A stretch of DNA of 49,949 bases, taken from NCBI GenBank assembly GCA_003697015.1, contig RFGL01000017.1:1-49949 (forward strand), read 5' to 3'. The DNA is from Acidobacteriota bacterium (GTDB lineage: Bacteria > Acidobacteriota > Thermoanaerobaculia > Multivoradales > J023). A model generated the notes under the pieces. The model was not told the origin of the DNA and did not search any database. It saw only the letters and a program-made list of their open reading frames with translations. Both the position numbers and the translations under genes were made by a program. This document shows positions 18,854 through 28,678 of the stretch, piece after piece (positions within the stretch are counted from its first letter, which is position 1; every line of letters begins with the position of its first letter).

Positions 18854-20221
18854 TCAGGTCATCGCCAGCGCCGGCTGCCGGCTGCGGGCCTTGAGCACCG
18901 ACCGCCGGATGTCCTCGGCCCGCACCGGCAGCAGGGAGAGCACGGTCTCGCTGATGCCGTGGGTGTCTTCGCAAAACCCTTGCAGATAGACCCGCGGTTT
19001 GAAGCCGGGCTTGCTGGCGATGCCGTAGTCGCGTTCAACCTTGAATCCGCCCCGATCGTCGAGCTCGAGATAGCCTTCGAGGTCGGCGAGCAGGGGGTGC
19101 TTCTTATGCCACTCGTAGCCGGTGCAAAGCACCGCGCCGTCCAGGCCCTCGATGCGCACCGCTTCCTCGCGCATGACGTCGCGGAACTCGGCCGCGGCGC
19201 CTTCCGGACCGTCCTCGATGCCGATCAGCTCGAGAAACGGCACCAGGCGCGCCCGCTCGTTGCGCCGCACCTTCATCTGGTACAGCTTCTTGTAGATGCG
19301 GTGGATGAGGGCGTGGTCGATGACGGCGTAGTTGACGTCTTTCAGATCGTCGAAGAACTTGCGCCGTTTGTCGGCCGCCAGGCTGTGGTAGTAGTCGACC
19401 CACTCGGGGAAGAAGATGCGGTTGGTGAAGTCGCTCTCGTCGACCGGCTTGTAGGCGAAGCGGCGGGTGGTGGCGGTGACGTCGGCGGCCGGATAGTGAT
19501 CGATCAGGTACTCGAAGATCTCGGCCGCGCTCTGCCCCGAGCCCACCACCAGGAAGCGGTAGGGCGCATGGCGATCGGGGTAGGCCTTGATGCGCTCGAG
19601 AAAGTCGTTCGAATGGAAGATGCGGCCGCCGGGCTCGAGGGAGATCCCCGGCGGCGTCGCCGGCGTGCCGCCGGTGGCGACGACCAGGTTGCGGGTCAGG
19701 TAGGACTCGCGCGCTCCGTCGCCGCCGGTGCGCGCCTCGACCCGCAGCAGGGCCGGCGAGGCGCCGGCATCGGCCAGCGGCCGCCCGTCGGCGTCGGCCG
19801 GCATAATGCGCTCCACCCAGCGGCCGTAGCGCACCCGCTCGGCGAGGATGCCCGCCGCCCAGCGGAGGTAGTCGTTGAATTCGATGCGCGTGGGGAAGAG
19901 GTCGCGCAGGTTGAGGAATTCGTACAGCCGATCGTTTTCTTTCAGGTAGTTGAGGAAGGTGAAGCGGCTGCGCGGATTGACCACGGTGATCAGGTCCTTG
20001 ATCACCGTGATCTGAAGCAGGGAGTCCTCGAGCAGCATGCTCGGATGCCAGACGAAGCTCGGCTTCCCTTCGAGGAAGAGCCGTTCGAGCCGGTCCTCTT
20101 CCTGCGCTTCCTCGAGTACCACGGCGAGGGCCAGATTGGCCGGGCCGAATCCCACCCCTACAAGGTCGTAGACCTTGGCGCCGTCAGAAGGCTGCGCAAC
20201 CCGCGAGCCCCGTTCCTGCAT
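18854..20221 (-). CDS. L-ornithine/L-lysine N-monooxygenase
   Basis: A 455-residue class B flavin N-hydroxylating monooxygenase of the IucD/PvdA/SidA family. It has the FAD motif GVGFGPANLAL (22-32), the substrate region IKDLITVVNPRSRFTFLNYL (74-93), EFNDYLRW (114-121), the NADPH motif VVGSGQSAAE (225-234), and the C-terminal HGISETVLSLLPVR typical of the family. The EFNDYLRW and DESDFTNRIF segments look more like ornithine N5- than lysine N6-enzymes, but either substrate is possible. Such enzymes usually serve hydroxamate siderophores, but no NRPS, acyltransferase or NIS synthetase is present. The adjacent cupin/MetRS fusion points to N-N bond formation instead. First gene of a three-gene operon. 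Confidence 0.93.
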   Translation of the reverse strand: MQERGSRVAQPSDGAKVYDLVGVGFGPANLALAVVLEEAQEEDRLERLFLEGKPSFVWHPSMLLEDSLLQITVIKDLITVVNPRSRFTFLNYLKENDRLYEFLNLRDLFPTRIEFNDYLRWAAGILAERVRYGRWVERIMPADADGRPLADAGASPALLRVEARTGGDGARESYLTRNLVVATGGTPATPPGISLEPGGRIFHSNDFLERIKAYPDRHAPYRFLVVGSGQSAAEIFEYLIDHYPAADVTATTRRFAYKPVDESDFTNRIFFPEWVDYYHSLAADKRRKFFDDLKDVNYAVIDHALIHRIYKKLYQMKVRRNERARLVPFLELIGIEDGPEGAAAEFRDVMREEAVRIEGLDGAVLCTGYEWHKKHPLLADLEGYLELDDRGGFKVERDYGIASKPGFKPRVYLQGFCEDTHGISETVLSLLPVRAEDIRRSVLKARSRQPALAMT

Positions 20222-20568
20222 CGATCCGTATCCCCCGAATGACCCCGCACCCGTGACTCATCCACCGTACTGTGCACCAGCTGCACCGCACGTCCCCTTC
20301 CCGCACCGGACGAGACGTTCCCCGAGCCAGCTCAGACTCAGCTGGCCAGCGCGCTGGACGCGCCAGCCATAAAAGGCTCGTTTGTCGGAGATCCGAGCTT
20401 AACCCCCCCAGGCTGAGTCTCCTCGACCGACTCGAAGCTCGCTCTGGCCGCCAGCGGCCAGAACCTCGCGACCGGACCGTGTGGACGCGATGGTCGAACC
20501 CTCATGGTAGCGAATCCGCCCGGCGAACGCAAGACGGCGGCAAGCTCTCATACAAACTCGCCATAACG
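20222..20568. other. Intergenic leader region of the hydrazine-type operon
   Basis: No convincing gene in 347 bases. It is the upstream region of the monooxygenase operon (-). It holds a short inverted repeat GTGCA-5-TGCAC (20272-20286), about 50 bases before the ATG, which could be an operator, and a 12-base palindrome CCAGCGCGCTGG (20346-20357). No confident -35/-10 pair is seen. The stretch is less GC-rich in places than the flanking genes. Confidence 0.4.
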
Positions 20569-20611
20569 AAAAAAGCTCTGCCAGGGGGAATTTTCTCCCC
20601 TGTGCAGAGCT
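20569..20611 (-). terminator. Rho-independent terminator of the S9 peptidase gene
   Basis: On the minus strand an 8-bp stem (AGCTCTGC with GCAGAGCT), extended past a one-base bulge by six pairs (CAGGGG with CCCCTG), closes an A/T loop and is followed by six Ts (20574-20569). It is the clearest intrinsic terminator in the window and lies 24 bases past the peptidase stop. It separates that gene from the monooxygenase operon. Confidence 0.9.
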
Positions 20612-20634
20612 CGAAGGCCGGGGGTGGATCGGTC

Positions 20635-22572
<1,938 letters not shown>

Positions 22573-22657
22573 GATGGCTCCTTCGGTGATGGGCTGGCCG
22601 GGGGCTCAAGGCCTTCGGCGACTGGGATCGGATGGCGGACGGCCGCGCCTCGGCCGC

Positions 22658-25270
22658 TCAAGGGTAATACCCGGAGAGGGTCTTGACCACGACGTCGGGG
22701 CGGTCGACTTCGAGCTTGACGGTGCGGAATGCGTCGTCGTCGCTGGTGTTGGTGCTCTGGTAGGCGATCAGGTACTGGGAGCGCAGCTCGCGCTGGATGG
22801 TGGCGTACACCGGCTCCAGCTCTTCGATGCCGCTGATGAAGAAGCTGCGGCCGCCGGTCTCGTCGGCCAACCGCGCCAGCCGCCGGCGGGCACCGAGCTC
22901 GCCGCCGAGGCGAAAACCGATGGTGTAGATGGTGATGCCGGCGCGGCGCGCGTAGTCGAGGGTCTCGTCGAAGGTGAAGCGGCTCGACTCGTCCTTGCCG
23001 TCGGAGAGCACCAGGATCGCCCGCTGGCCGCGGATGCTGGTGAAGTAGTAGAGGGCGAACATGACGCTGTCGTAGAGCGCGGTGCGGCCCTCGGCGACCA
23101 GCCCGGCGAGACCGCTGCCGAGAGCGGCGCGGTCGTTGGTCAGCTCGACGGCGAGGTTGGGGAAGCTGTTGAAGGTGATCACCGCCGCCCGGTCCTTGGG
23201 GGTGATCGCCTGCTGGAAGAAGGATAGGGCGGCCTTGCGCACTTCCGCCAGCACGCCGTGCATCGAGGCCGAATTGTCGATCAGGATGCCGGCGTGGATC
23301 GGCAGATCCTGCACCCGTTCGAAGCGGGCGATGCTCTGGGGCGTGCCGTCTTCGAAGACCTTGAAGTCCCTCTCGACGAGGCCCTCGACCGGCCGGCCGC
23401 CGCCGTCGAGCACCGTGGTGAAGAGCTCGACCATCTGCACCTCGAGCTGCTCGTCGAAGATCTCCGGCGCGTTGATGAAGACCATGTCTTCGGTCGAGTT
23501 GCCGTCGGGCAGGTAGGCGACGGCGCGGACGTAGGTGATCGGCTGCCCCGGCGGCAGGATGATCGGGTGGACGAAGGGCTCCTGGTAGAGCGTCGCGACC
23601 CGGTTCTCATTGAGGAAGAGCTCGATGCGGTCGAGGCTGCGGCCCTCCGGCACCTCCACCTCGAGACGGGTGCGCAGGCTGCGCTCGTAGCGCCGGCCGC
23701 GGCGCGGCTCGATCAGCTTGACGCGGAAGCGGTAGCCGCCGCCGTTGATCAGCACCTCGTCGCTCGCCACCTCCGCGCCGCTTTCGTCGAGGCCCTCGGC
23801 GCGCAGGACGTGCAGGTCGGGATGCGGCCCGAGGTCGAGACGCACGTCGAAGGGCGGGCGGTTCTTGGTCAGAATCGGCTTGTCGTCGAGGAGGAAGCGC
23901 ACCTTGCGGATCTCGTCGCCGGCGACCAGGGCGTCGAAGCGCACGAAGCCGGTCAGGAGCCCGGCGCCGGTGGGCGCGATCAACTTGAGCTCGGTCTCCC
24001 CGGCCTCGATCGCGGCGATGGCCTCGGCGAAGAGCGACGCGGTCAGGGGGTCCTGGGCCTCCGGCGGGTCGAAGAGCCGATCGATCTGCGGCACGGTGAC
24101 CGGCACGTCGACGCGATAGACGCCGTCGCCGTTGAGGTCGTCGAGGCGCAGGATCAGGCGGTAGTCGCCGGGGCGCAGGTAGCGCTGGAAGGCGATCGGT
24201 ACGGTGGACTCGTCCCCGTCGAGCACCGGAAAATCGAATCGGTAGCGGAAGCTCTCGAAGAGGACGCCGTCCTTGATCACCTCGCCGGCGAGCTGCAGGT
24301 CGCGCGAACGGTAGCCGGCGAACTCGGCGACCCCCAGGTCGGCGGCCGCCAGGCTGATCACCCCCTGGACCACCGTGCGGCTCTGGTGACGGCCGAGGAA
24401 GGCGAGCTGCAGCTCGCCGGGCAGGGGCCGGGCGCCGGGCGGCAGGTCGGTCGACTGGGCGACGAAGGTCTGGATCCACTCCTGGCTGCTCGGCCGCGGC
24501 TTGGCCACCACCCGATCGATGCCGGCGCGATAGCTGTCCGGATCGGCGGCGACGGCGTTGACGATCTGGCCGAGGCGCGAGCCGTTGACGCAGGGCCGCA
24601 CCTGGCGCGCCAACTGCTGCAGGCCGAGGGCGTTGGGATACCACAGGCGCGCCGGCTTGTCGTCCTGGGGCTTGACGAAGATCAGCAGGAAGGGGAAATC
24701 GACGAAGTCACTTCGGCTGTAGTACCAGACTTCGGCCGGCACCCGGCTGGCGGTGCAGCGCACGGCGAAGGAGCCGGTGGGCCGATCGTGCAGCAGCAGG
24801 ATGCGCGCGCGGTCGTCGTTGAGGGTGCCGAAACGGGCGCGGGCCTCGGCCACCCGCAGGGGCCAGCGCTCCTTGAGCTCGTTGCGGGTGGTGCGCGGAT
24901 AGGGATCGCGCACCTTCCAGAAGGCGTCGATGAAGGCGTCGCGCTGGTAGCTGCGCTTGAGCTTGAGGAACATCTCGCGCTCGGCCCGGGTGATCAGGGG
25001 CTCGACCTCCTCCAGCCATCGCCGGTGGCGCTCGGCCAGGGGCTCGACGGCGGCGGCGGCGGGACGGGCCTCGCCGGTGGCGGCGGGCTGCGGCGTGGCG
25101 GCGGCGGGATCGGGAGCGCGGGGGGGGTCGAGCGGGTTCTGGGCGGCGGCGCCCGCGGCCACGAGAAGACTCGCCAGGACCGCGTGCCAGCGCTGCCTCA
25201 GGCGCCGCGGGATCGACCCGCGCGGCGGTCGAACGGCGGGTGCTGGCGTCGACTCGTGCATACCGGCCAT
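22658..25270 (-). CDS. GWxTD/von Willebrand factor A domain secreted protein
   Basis: About 870 residues. After a basic start there is a hydrophobic signal segment (HAVLASLLVAAGAAAQ) and a Pro/Ala-rich linker. Next comes a GWxTD-type domain (FWKVRDPYPRTTRNELKERW, split as FWKVRDPYP and RTTRNELKERW, then FGTLNDDRARILLLHDRP), a beta-rich middle, and a C-terminal VWA domain with the MIDAS motif DNSASM (D665) and LSDGKDES. Such proteins are frequent in Acidobacteriota; their role is unknown, probably envelope-associated binding. The start is uncertain: -10-like TATACT at 25318-25313 excludes the open frame up to 25336, leaving ATGs at 25270 and 25261, neither with an SD. Confidence 0.85.
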   Translation of the reverse strand: MAGMHESTPAPAVRPPRGSIPRRLRQRWHAVLASLLVAAGAAAQNPLDPPRAPDPAAATPQPAATGEARPAAAAVEPLAERHRRWLEEVEPLITRAEREMFLKLKRSYQRDAFIDAFWKVRDPYPRTTRNELKERWPLRVAEARARFGTLNDDRARILLLHDRPTGSFAVRCTASRVPAEVWYYSRSDFVDFPFLLIFVKPQDDKPARLWYPNALGLQQLARQVRPCVNGSRLGQIVNAVAADPDSYRAGIDRVVAKPRPSSQEWIQTFVAQSTDLPPGARPLPGELQLAFLGRHQSRTVVQGVISLAAADLGVAEFAGYRSRDLQLAGEVIKDGVLFESFRYRFDFPVLDGDESTVPIAFQRYLRPGDYRLILRLDDLNGDGVYRVDVPVTVPQIDRLFDPPEAQDPLTASLFAEAIAAIEAGETELKLIAPTGAGLLTGFVRFDALVAGDEIRKVRFLLDDKPILTKNRPPFDVRLDLGPHPDLHVLRAEGLDESGAEVASDEVLINGGGYRFRVKLIEPRRGRRYERSLRTRLEVEVPEGRSLDRIELFLNENRVATLYQEPFVHPIILPPGQPITYVRAVAYLPDGNSTEDMVFINAPEIFDEQLEVQMVELFTTVLDGGGRPVEGLVERDFKVFEDGTPQSIARFERVQDLPIHAGILIDNSASMHGVLAEVRKAALSFFQQAITPKDRAAVITFNSFPNLAVELTNDRAALGSGLAGLVAEGRTALYDSVMFALYYFTSIRGQRAILVLSDGKDESSRFTFDETLDYARRAGITIYTIGFRLGGELGARRRLARLADETGGRSFFISGIEELEPVYATIQRELRSQYLIAYQSTNTSDDDAFRTVKLEVDRPDVVVKTLSGYYP

Positions 25271-25312
25271 CGGCGTCTGGAGCGACGGCGAAGCGTCGCG
25301 GTCGCGCCTATG

Positions 25313-25318
25313 AGTATA
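25313..25318 (-). promoter_or_regulatory. Possible -10 element of the VWA protein gene
   Basis: TATACT on the minus strand 43-52 bases before the two candidate ATGs, in the 115-base gap after pilB. It repeats the TATACT seen before the LCAT-like gene. The -35 is weak. Confidence 0.3.
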
Positions 25319-25385
25319 CCGCCCTACCGATCTCAAACCGAGGATCTGGTACGGGTCGTCCGCCGGCGTGGCCGAGCCGCGGCGG

Positions 25386-27104
25386 TCAGTCGACGGTCTC
25401 GCGCACCACCTCTTCGATGGTGGTGACGCCGTCCTTGATCTTCTGCAGGCCGCTGGCGCGCAGGGTGATCATGCCGCTCTCGATCGCCTTCTCGCGCAGC
25501 TCGATGGCGCTGGCGCCGTTCAAGATCAGCTCGCGGATCTCGTCGTCGACCTCCATCACCTCGAACAGTCCGACGCGGCCCTTGTAGCCCGTATGGCCGC
25601 ATTTCTCGCAGCCGCGGCCCTGGAAGAGGCGGGTGGAACGGGCTTCGCGTTCGCTCATGCCGATGGCGGTGAGGGCGGCGGGCGGCGTGTCGACCGGCTC
25701 TTTGCAGAAGTTGCAGATGCGGCGCACCAGGCGTTGGGCGGCCACCAGGTTGACCGAGGTGGCGACGAGGAAGGGCTCGATGCCCATGTTCATCAGGCGG
25801 TTGATGGTCGACGGCGCGTCGTTGGTATGCAGGGTGGAGAGCACCAGATGGCCGGTCAGGGCGGCCTTGATCGCCACCTCGGCGGTCTCGAAGTCGCGGA
25901 TCTCCCCCACCAGGATGATGTTCGGGTCCTGGCGCAGGAAGGCGCGCAGGGAGGTGGCGAAGTTGAGGCCGATCGACTCCTTCATCTGCACCTGGTTGAT
26001 GCCGGGGAGGTTGAATTCGACCGGGTCCTCGGCGGTCATGATGTTGGTGCTGGGCTTGTTGATGCTGCCGAGGGCCGAATACAGGGTATTGGTCTTGCCC
26101 GAGCCGGTCGGGCCGGTGACCAGCACCATGCCGTAGGGGCGGTTGATGCTGTGCTGGAAGCGGTTCAGGGACTCGACTTCGAAGCCGAGCTTCGTCATGT
26201 CGAGCATCAGGTTGTCTTTGTCCAGCAGGCGCAGGACGATCTTCTCGCCGAAGATGGTCGGCAGCACGGAGACGCGGTAGTCGAGCTCCTTGTCCTTGTT
26301 GTCGATCTTGGTACGGATTTTGATGCGGCCGTCCTGCGGCAGGCGCTTCTCGGCGATGTCCAGCTTGGCCATGATCTTGATCCGGCTGGTGATCGCCTCG
26401 CGCAACCGCAGGGGGGGGTTCATCACCTCGTAGAGCAGGCCGTCGACGCGGTAGCGGCAGCGGTAGCGCTTCTCGTAGGGCTCGATGTGGATGTCGGAGG
26501 CGCCGCGCTTGATGGCGTCGGTGAGGATGATGTTGACCAGCCGCACCACCGGCGCTTCGTCCGACTCTTCCTCCAGGGCGTCGATGTCGAATTCTTCCGG
26601 TTCCTCGTCGAGCACCTCGAGGTCGCCGCCGCCGGTGTCGTCGAGGTCCTCCATCACCTTCTTCAGCTCGAGGGCGTGGGTGGAACCGTAGTACTTGTCG
26701 ATGGCGCTGCGGATCGCCGACTCGGAGGCCACCACCGGCTCGACGTTGTAGCCGGTCATGAACTTGATGTCGTCCATGGCGAAGACGTTCGTCGGATCGA
26801 GCATCGCGATGGTGACTTTGGCCCCCGCCTTGGAGACCGGCATGATGGTGTACTTGCGGGCGATGTCGGCCGGGATGATCTTGATCACCGCCTCGTCGAC
26901 GTCGACTTTGGACAGGTTGATGGCGGAGACGCCGAAGTGCTTGGAGAGGAGGGCCACCAGCTCCTCTTCCTCGATCAGGCCCATCTGCACCAGGTTGGTG
27001 CCCAGGCGCCCGCCCTTCTCTTTCTGCTGCTTGAGCGCCTCCCGCAGCTGATCGGTGGAGATCTTGCCCTCCTTGACCAGCAGGTCACCCAGTCGCTCGC
27101 TCAT
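25386..27104 (-). CDS. pilB: Type IV pilus assembly ATPase PilB
   Basis: A 572-residue GspE/PilB ATPase that powers pilus extension at the cytoplasmic membrane. The N-terminal MshEN domain (1-150) has two RLGxxLVxxGxI repeats (RLGDLLVKEGKI at 4-15, RLGTNLVQMGLI at 33-44), the motif known to bind cyclic di-GMP in MshE-type ATPases. The ATPase core has Walker A GPTGSGKT (331-338), an Asp box, Walker B ILVGEIRD, a His box and two CxxC pairs (CNFC and CEKC) for zinc. A GGAG precedes the ATG. Unlike many genomes, pilT and pilC are not adjacent; a VWA protein gene follows. Confidence 0.96.
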   Translation of the reverse strand: MSERLGDLLVKEGKISTDQLREALKQQKEKGGRLGTNLVQMGLIEEEELVALLSKHFGVSAINLSKVDVDEAVIKIIPADIARKYTIMPVSKAGAKVTIAMLDPTNVFAMDDIKFMTGYNVEPVVASESAIRSAIDKYYGSTHALELKKVMEDLDDTGGGDLEVLDEEPEEFDIDALEEESDEAPVVRLVNIILTDAIKRGASDIHIEPYEKRYRCRYRVDGLLYEVMNPPLRLREAITSRIKIMAKLDIAEKRLPQDGRIKIRTKIDNKDKELDYRVSVLPTIFGEKIVLRLLDKDNLMLDMTKLGFEVESLNRFQHSINRPYGMVLVTGPTGSGKTNTLYSALGSINKPSTNIMTAEDPVEFNLPGINQVQMKESIGLNFATSLRAFLRQDPNIILVGEIRDFETAEVAIKAALTGHLVLSTLHTNDAPSTINRLMNMGIEPFLVATSVNLVAAQRLVRRICNFCKEPVDTPPAALTAIGMSEREARSTRLFQGRGCEKCGHTGYKGRVGLFEVMEVDDEIRELILNGASAIELREKAIESGMITLRASGLQKIKDGVTTIEEVVRETVD

Positions 27105-27203
27105 GCTCCGTCCTCGCTAGAAGAATCTTGTCTCATCGTCCGCCGGCCGCCGCAGCACCGGATGCGCGGGGCCGCCACTCCGGCCGCCGGCGTGCCGCCG
27201 GCA

Positions 27204-28193
27204 TCAGGCCAGCAGGGCACAGGCGCGAGCCACCACGTCGTCCGGGGGGATGGTGAGCAGGCACGCTTTGGCGTCCACCAGGCGTTTATAGCAGAAACTG
27301 CACGGCAGCTGCCGCCACAGGGCGCGCTCGGGGGCGCCGTAGGGCCCGTTGCGACGCGGATCGGTGGGGCCCATGAGGCATAGGACGCTCACCCCGAGTG
27401 CGTGCGCCAGGTGCAGCGGTCCGGTGTCGCCCCCCAAGACCAGGCGGGCGCCGCGCAGCAGGGCGACGAGGCGCGGCAGCGGCCCGGCGTCGACGGCGCG
27501 GGCGGCACCGTCGCTCGCCGCCGCCACCGCCGCCGCCAGCTCCTCCTCCCCCGGCGCGATCGGGACCCGGATCTCGAGCCCGGTGCGCCGGGCGAGGGCA
27601 CGGGCCACCCGACCCCACCAGACCGGCGGATAGCGCTTGTTGCCCCAGCCGGCGCCGGCCTGGACGACGGCGTAGGGCGGATCCGCGTCGGCGACCGCGG
27701 CGGGCAGCAGCTTGTCGCCGGCGAAGTCGGCCGGCTGCGGCTCGAGGCCGAGAGCGCCGAGGAGCGCCAGCCCGCGGTCGACGGCGTGCACCCCGCCGGT
27801 GGCGACGGTCTCGTTGAGCCAGCGGGCGCTGGCCGGCTCGCGGCGCTGGTCGCGCGCCGCGCCGATCACCCGCCGGGCGCCCGACAGGCGGGCGAGGAGG
27901 GCCCCCTTGTGGTTGCCCATCAGGTCGAGGGCGACGTCGGCGTCGAAGGCGCGCAGCCGGCGGCGGACGCGGCGCCACTCCGCCGCCGCGCGCCAGGGGC
28001 GCCGCCGGTCCTGCCGCAGGCGCACCGGGATCAGCCGGTCGAGGTCGGCGTGGCCGGCGAGGAGGGGAGCGAAGCCTTCTTCGATCGCCCAGGCGATGCG
28101 CGCCTCGGGCCGCTGGCGGCGCAGGGCGGTGAGCACCGGCAGGGCGTGGACCACGTCGCCCATGGCGCTGGTGCGGACCAGGAGGACGTTCAT
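27204..28193 (-). CDS. Family 9 glycosyltransferase, heptosyltransferase-like
   Basis: A 329-residue GT-B enzyme of glycosyltransferase family 9 (WaaC/WaaF class) that transfers heptose from an ADP donor to the LPS core. Typical features are the N-terminal VLLVRTSAMGDVVHALPVLTAL (split as VLLVRTSAMGD and VVHALPVLTAL), the ALDLMGNHKGALLARLSGA region, and the C-terminal LGGDTGPLHLAHALGV and GPTDPRRNGPYG donor-site motifs. The ATG overlaps the rfaE2 stop by 4 bases. It lies at the end of a heptose-activating operon, which supports the assignment. Whether it adds the first or a later heptose is not clear. Confidence 0.92.
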   Translation of the reverse strand: MNVLLVRTSAMGDVVHALPVLTALRRQRPEARIAWAIEEGFAPLLAGHADLDRLIPVRLRQDRRRPWRAAAEWRRVRRRLRAFDADVALDLMGNHKGALLARLSGARRVIGAARDQRREPASARWLNETVATGGVHAVDRGLALLGALGLEPQPADFAGDKLLPAAVADADPPYAVVQAGAGWGNKRYPPVWWGRVARALARRTGLEIRVPIAPGEEELAAAVAAASDGAARAVDAGPLPRLVALLRGARLVLGGDTGPLHLAHALGVSVLCLMGPTDPRRNGPYGAPERALWRQLPCSFCYKRLVDAKACLLTIPPDDVVARACALLA

Positions 28194-28678
28194 CGACGCG
28201 ACCGTGGCAGCGCCTGAATGCGGGCGATCAGGTCGCTGGTGGCGTGGTCCTTGGGGTCGCCGACCAGCAGGGTGCGACCGCCGTAGGCGCGCACCACGTC
28301 GTACTCCGGCACCCGGGTCGGGGAGCCGTAGTCGGTGCCCTTGCAGTGGACGTCGGGCTCGAGCTCGGCGATGAGCGGCGCCGGCGACTCGCCGCTGAAG
28401 ATCACCACGTAGTCGACCGGCGCCAGGGCGGCGAGGAGCTCGGCCCGCTCGGCGGCGGGGACCAGCGGCCGTCCGGGGCCCTTGAGCAGGGTCACCGAGC
28501 GGTCGTCGTTGACCCCGACGACGAGCACGTCGGCGGTGGCGCGGGCGCCCTCCAGGTAGCGCAGGTGGCCGACGTGGAGGAGGTCGAAGTGGCCGTTGGC
28601 GAACGCCACCGTGCGGCCGGCGGCGCGCAGCTCGGCGCGGATCCGCTGGAGCTCGTCGCGGCTTACGACGCGGCCCAT
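28190..28678 (-). CDS. rfaE2: Heptose 1-phosphate adenylyltransferase
   Basis: A 162-residue nucleotidyltransferase of the cytidylyltransferase fold, the separate counterpart of the C-terminal half of E. coli HldE. It shows FANGHFDLLHVGHLRYLEGA (split as FANGHFDLLHVGH and LRYLEGA), the HxGH motif of the family, GVNDDRSV, and a C-terminal KGTDYGS region. It forms ADP-D-glycero-beta-D-manno-heptose for LPS core assembly. It overlaps rfaE1 upstream by 16 bases and the glycosyltransferase downstream by 4. Confidence 0.95.
   Translation of the reverse strand: MGRVVSRDELQRIRAELRAAGRTVAFANGHFDLLHVGHLRYLEGARATADVLVVGVNDDRSVTLLKGPGRPLVPAAERAELLAALAPVDYVVIFSGESPAPLIAELEPDVHCKGTDYGSPTRVPEYDVVRAYGGRTLLVGDPKDHATSDLIARIQALPRSRR

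Noticed and set aside
18854-20221. Siderophore biosynthesis locus
   Set aside because: No NRPS, NIS synthetase, acyltransferase, exporter or receptor accompanies the monooxygenase in the window.
20222-20568. tRNA or small RNA gene
   Set aside because: A GGTTCGA-like string occurs on the minus strand, but no cloverleaf arms can be built around it.
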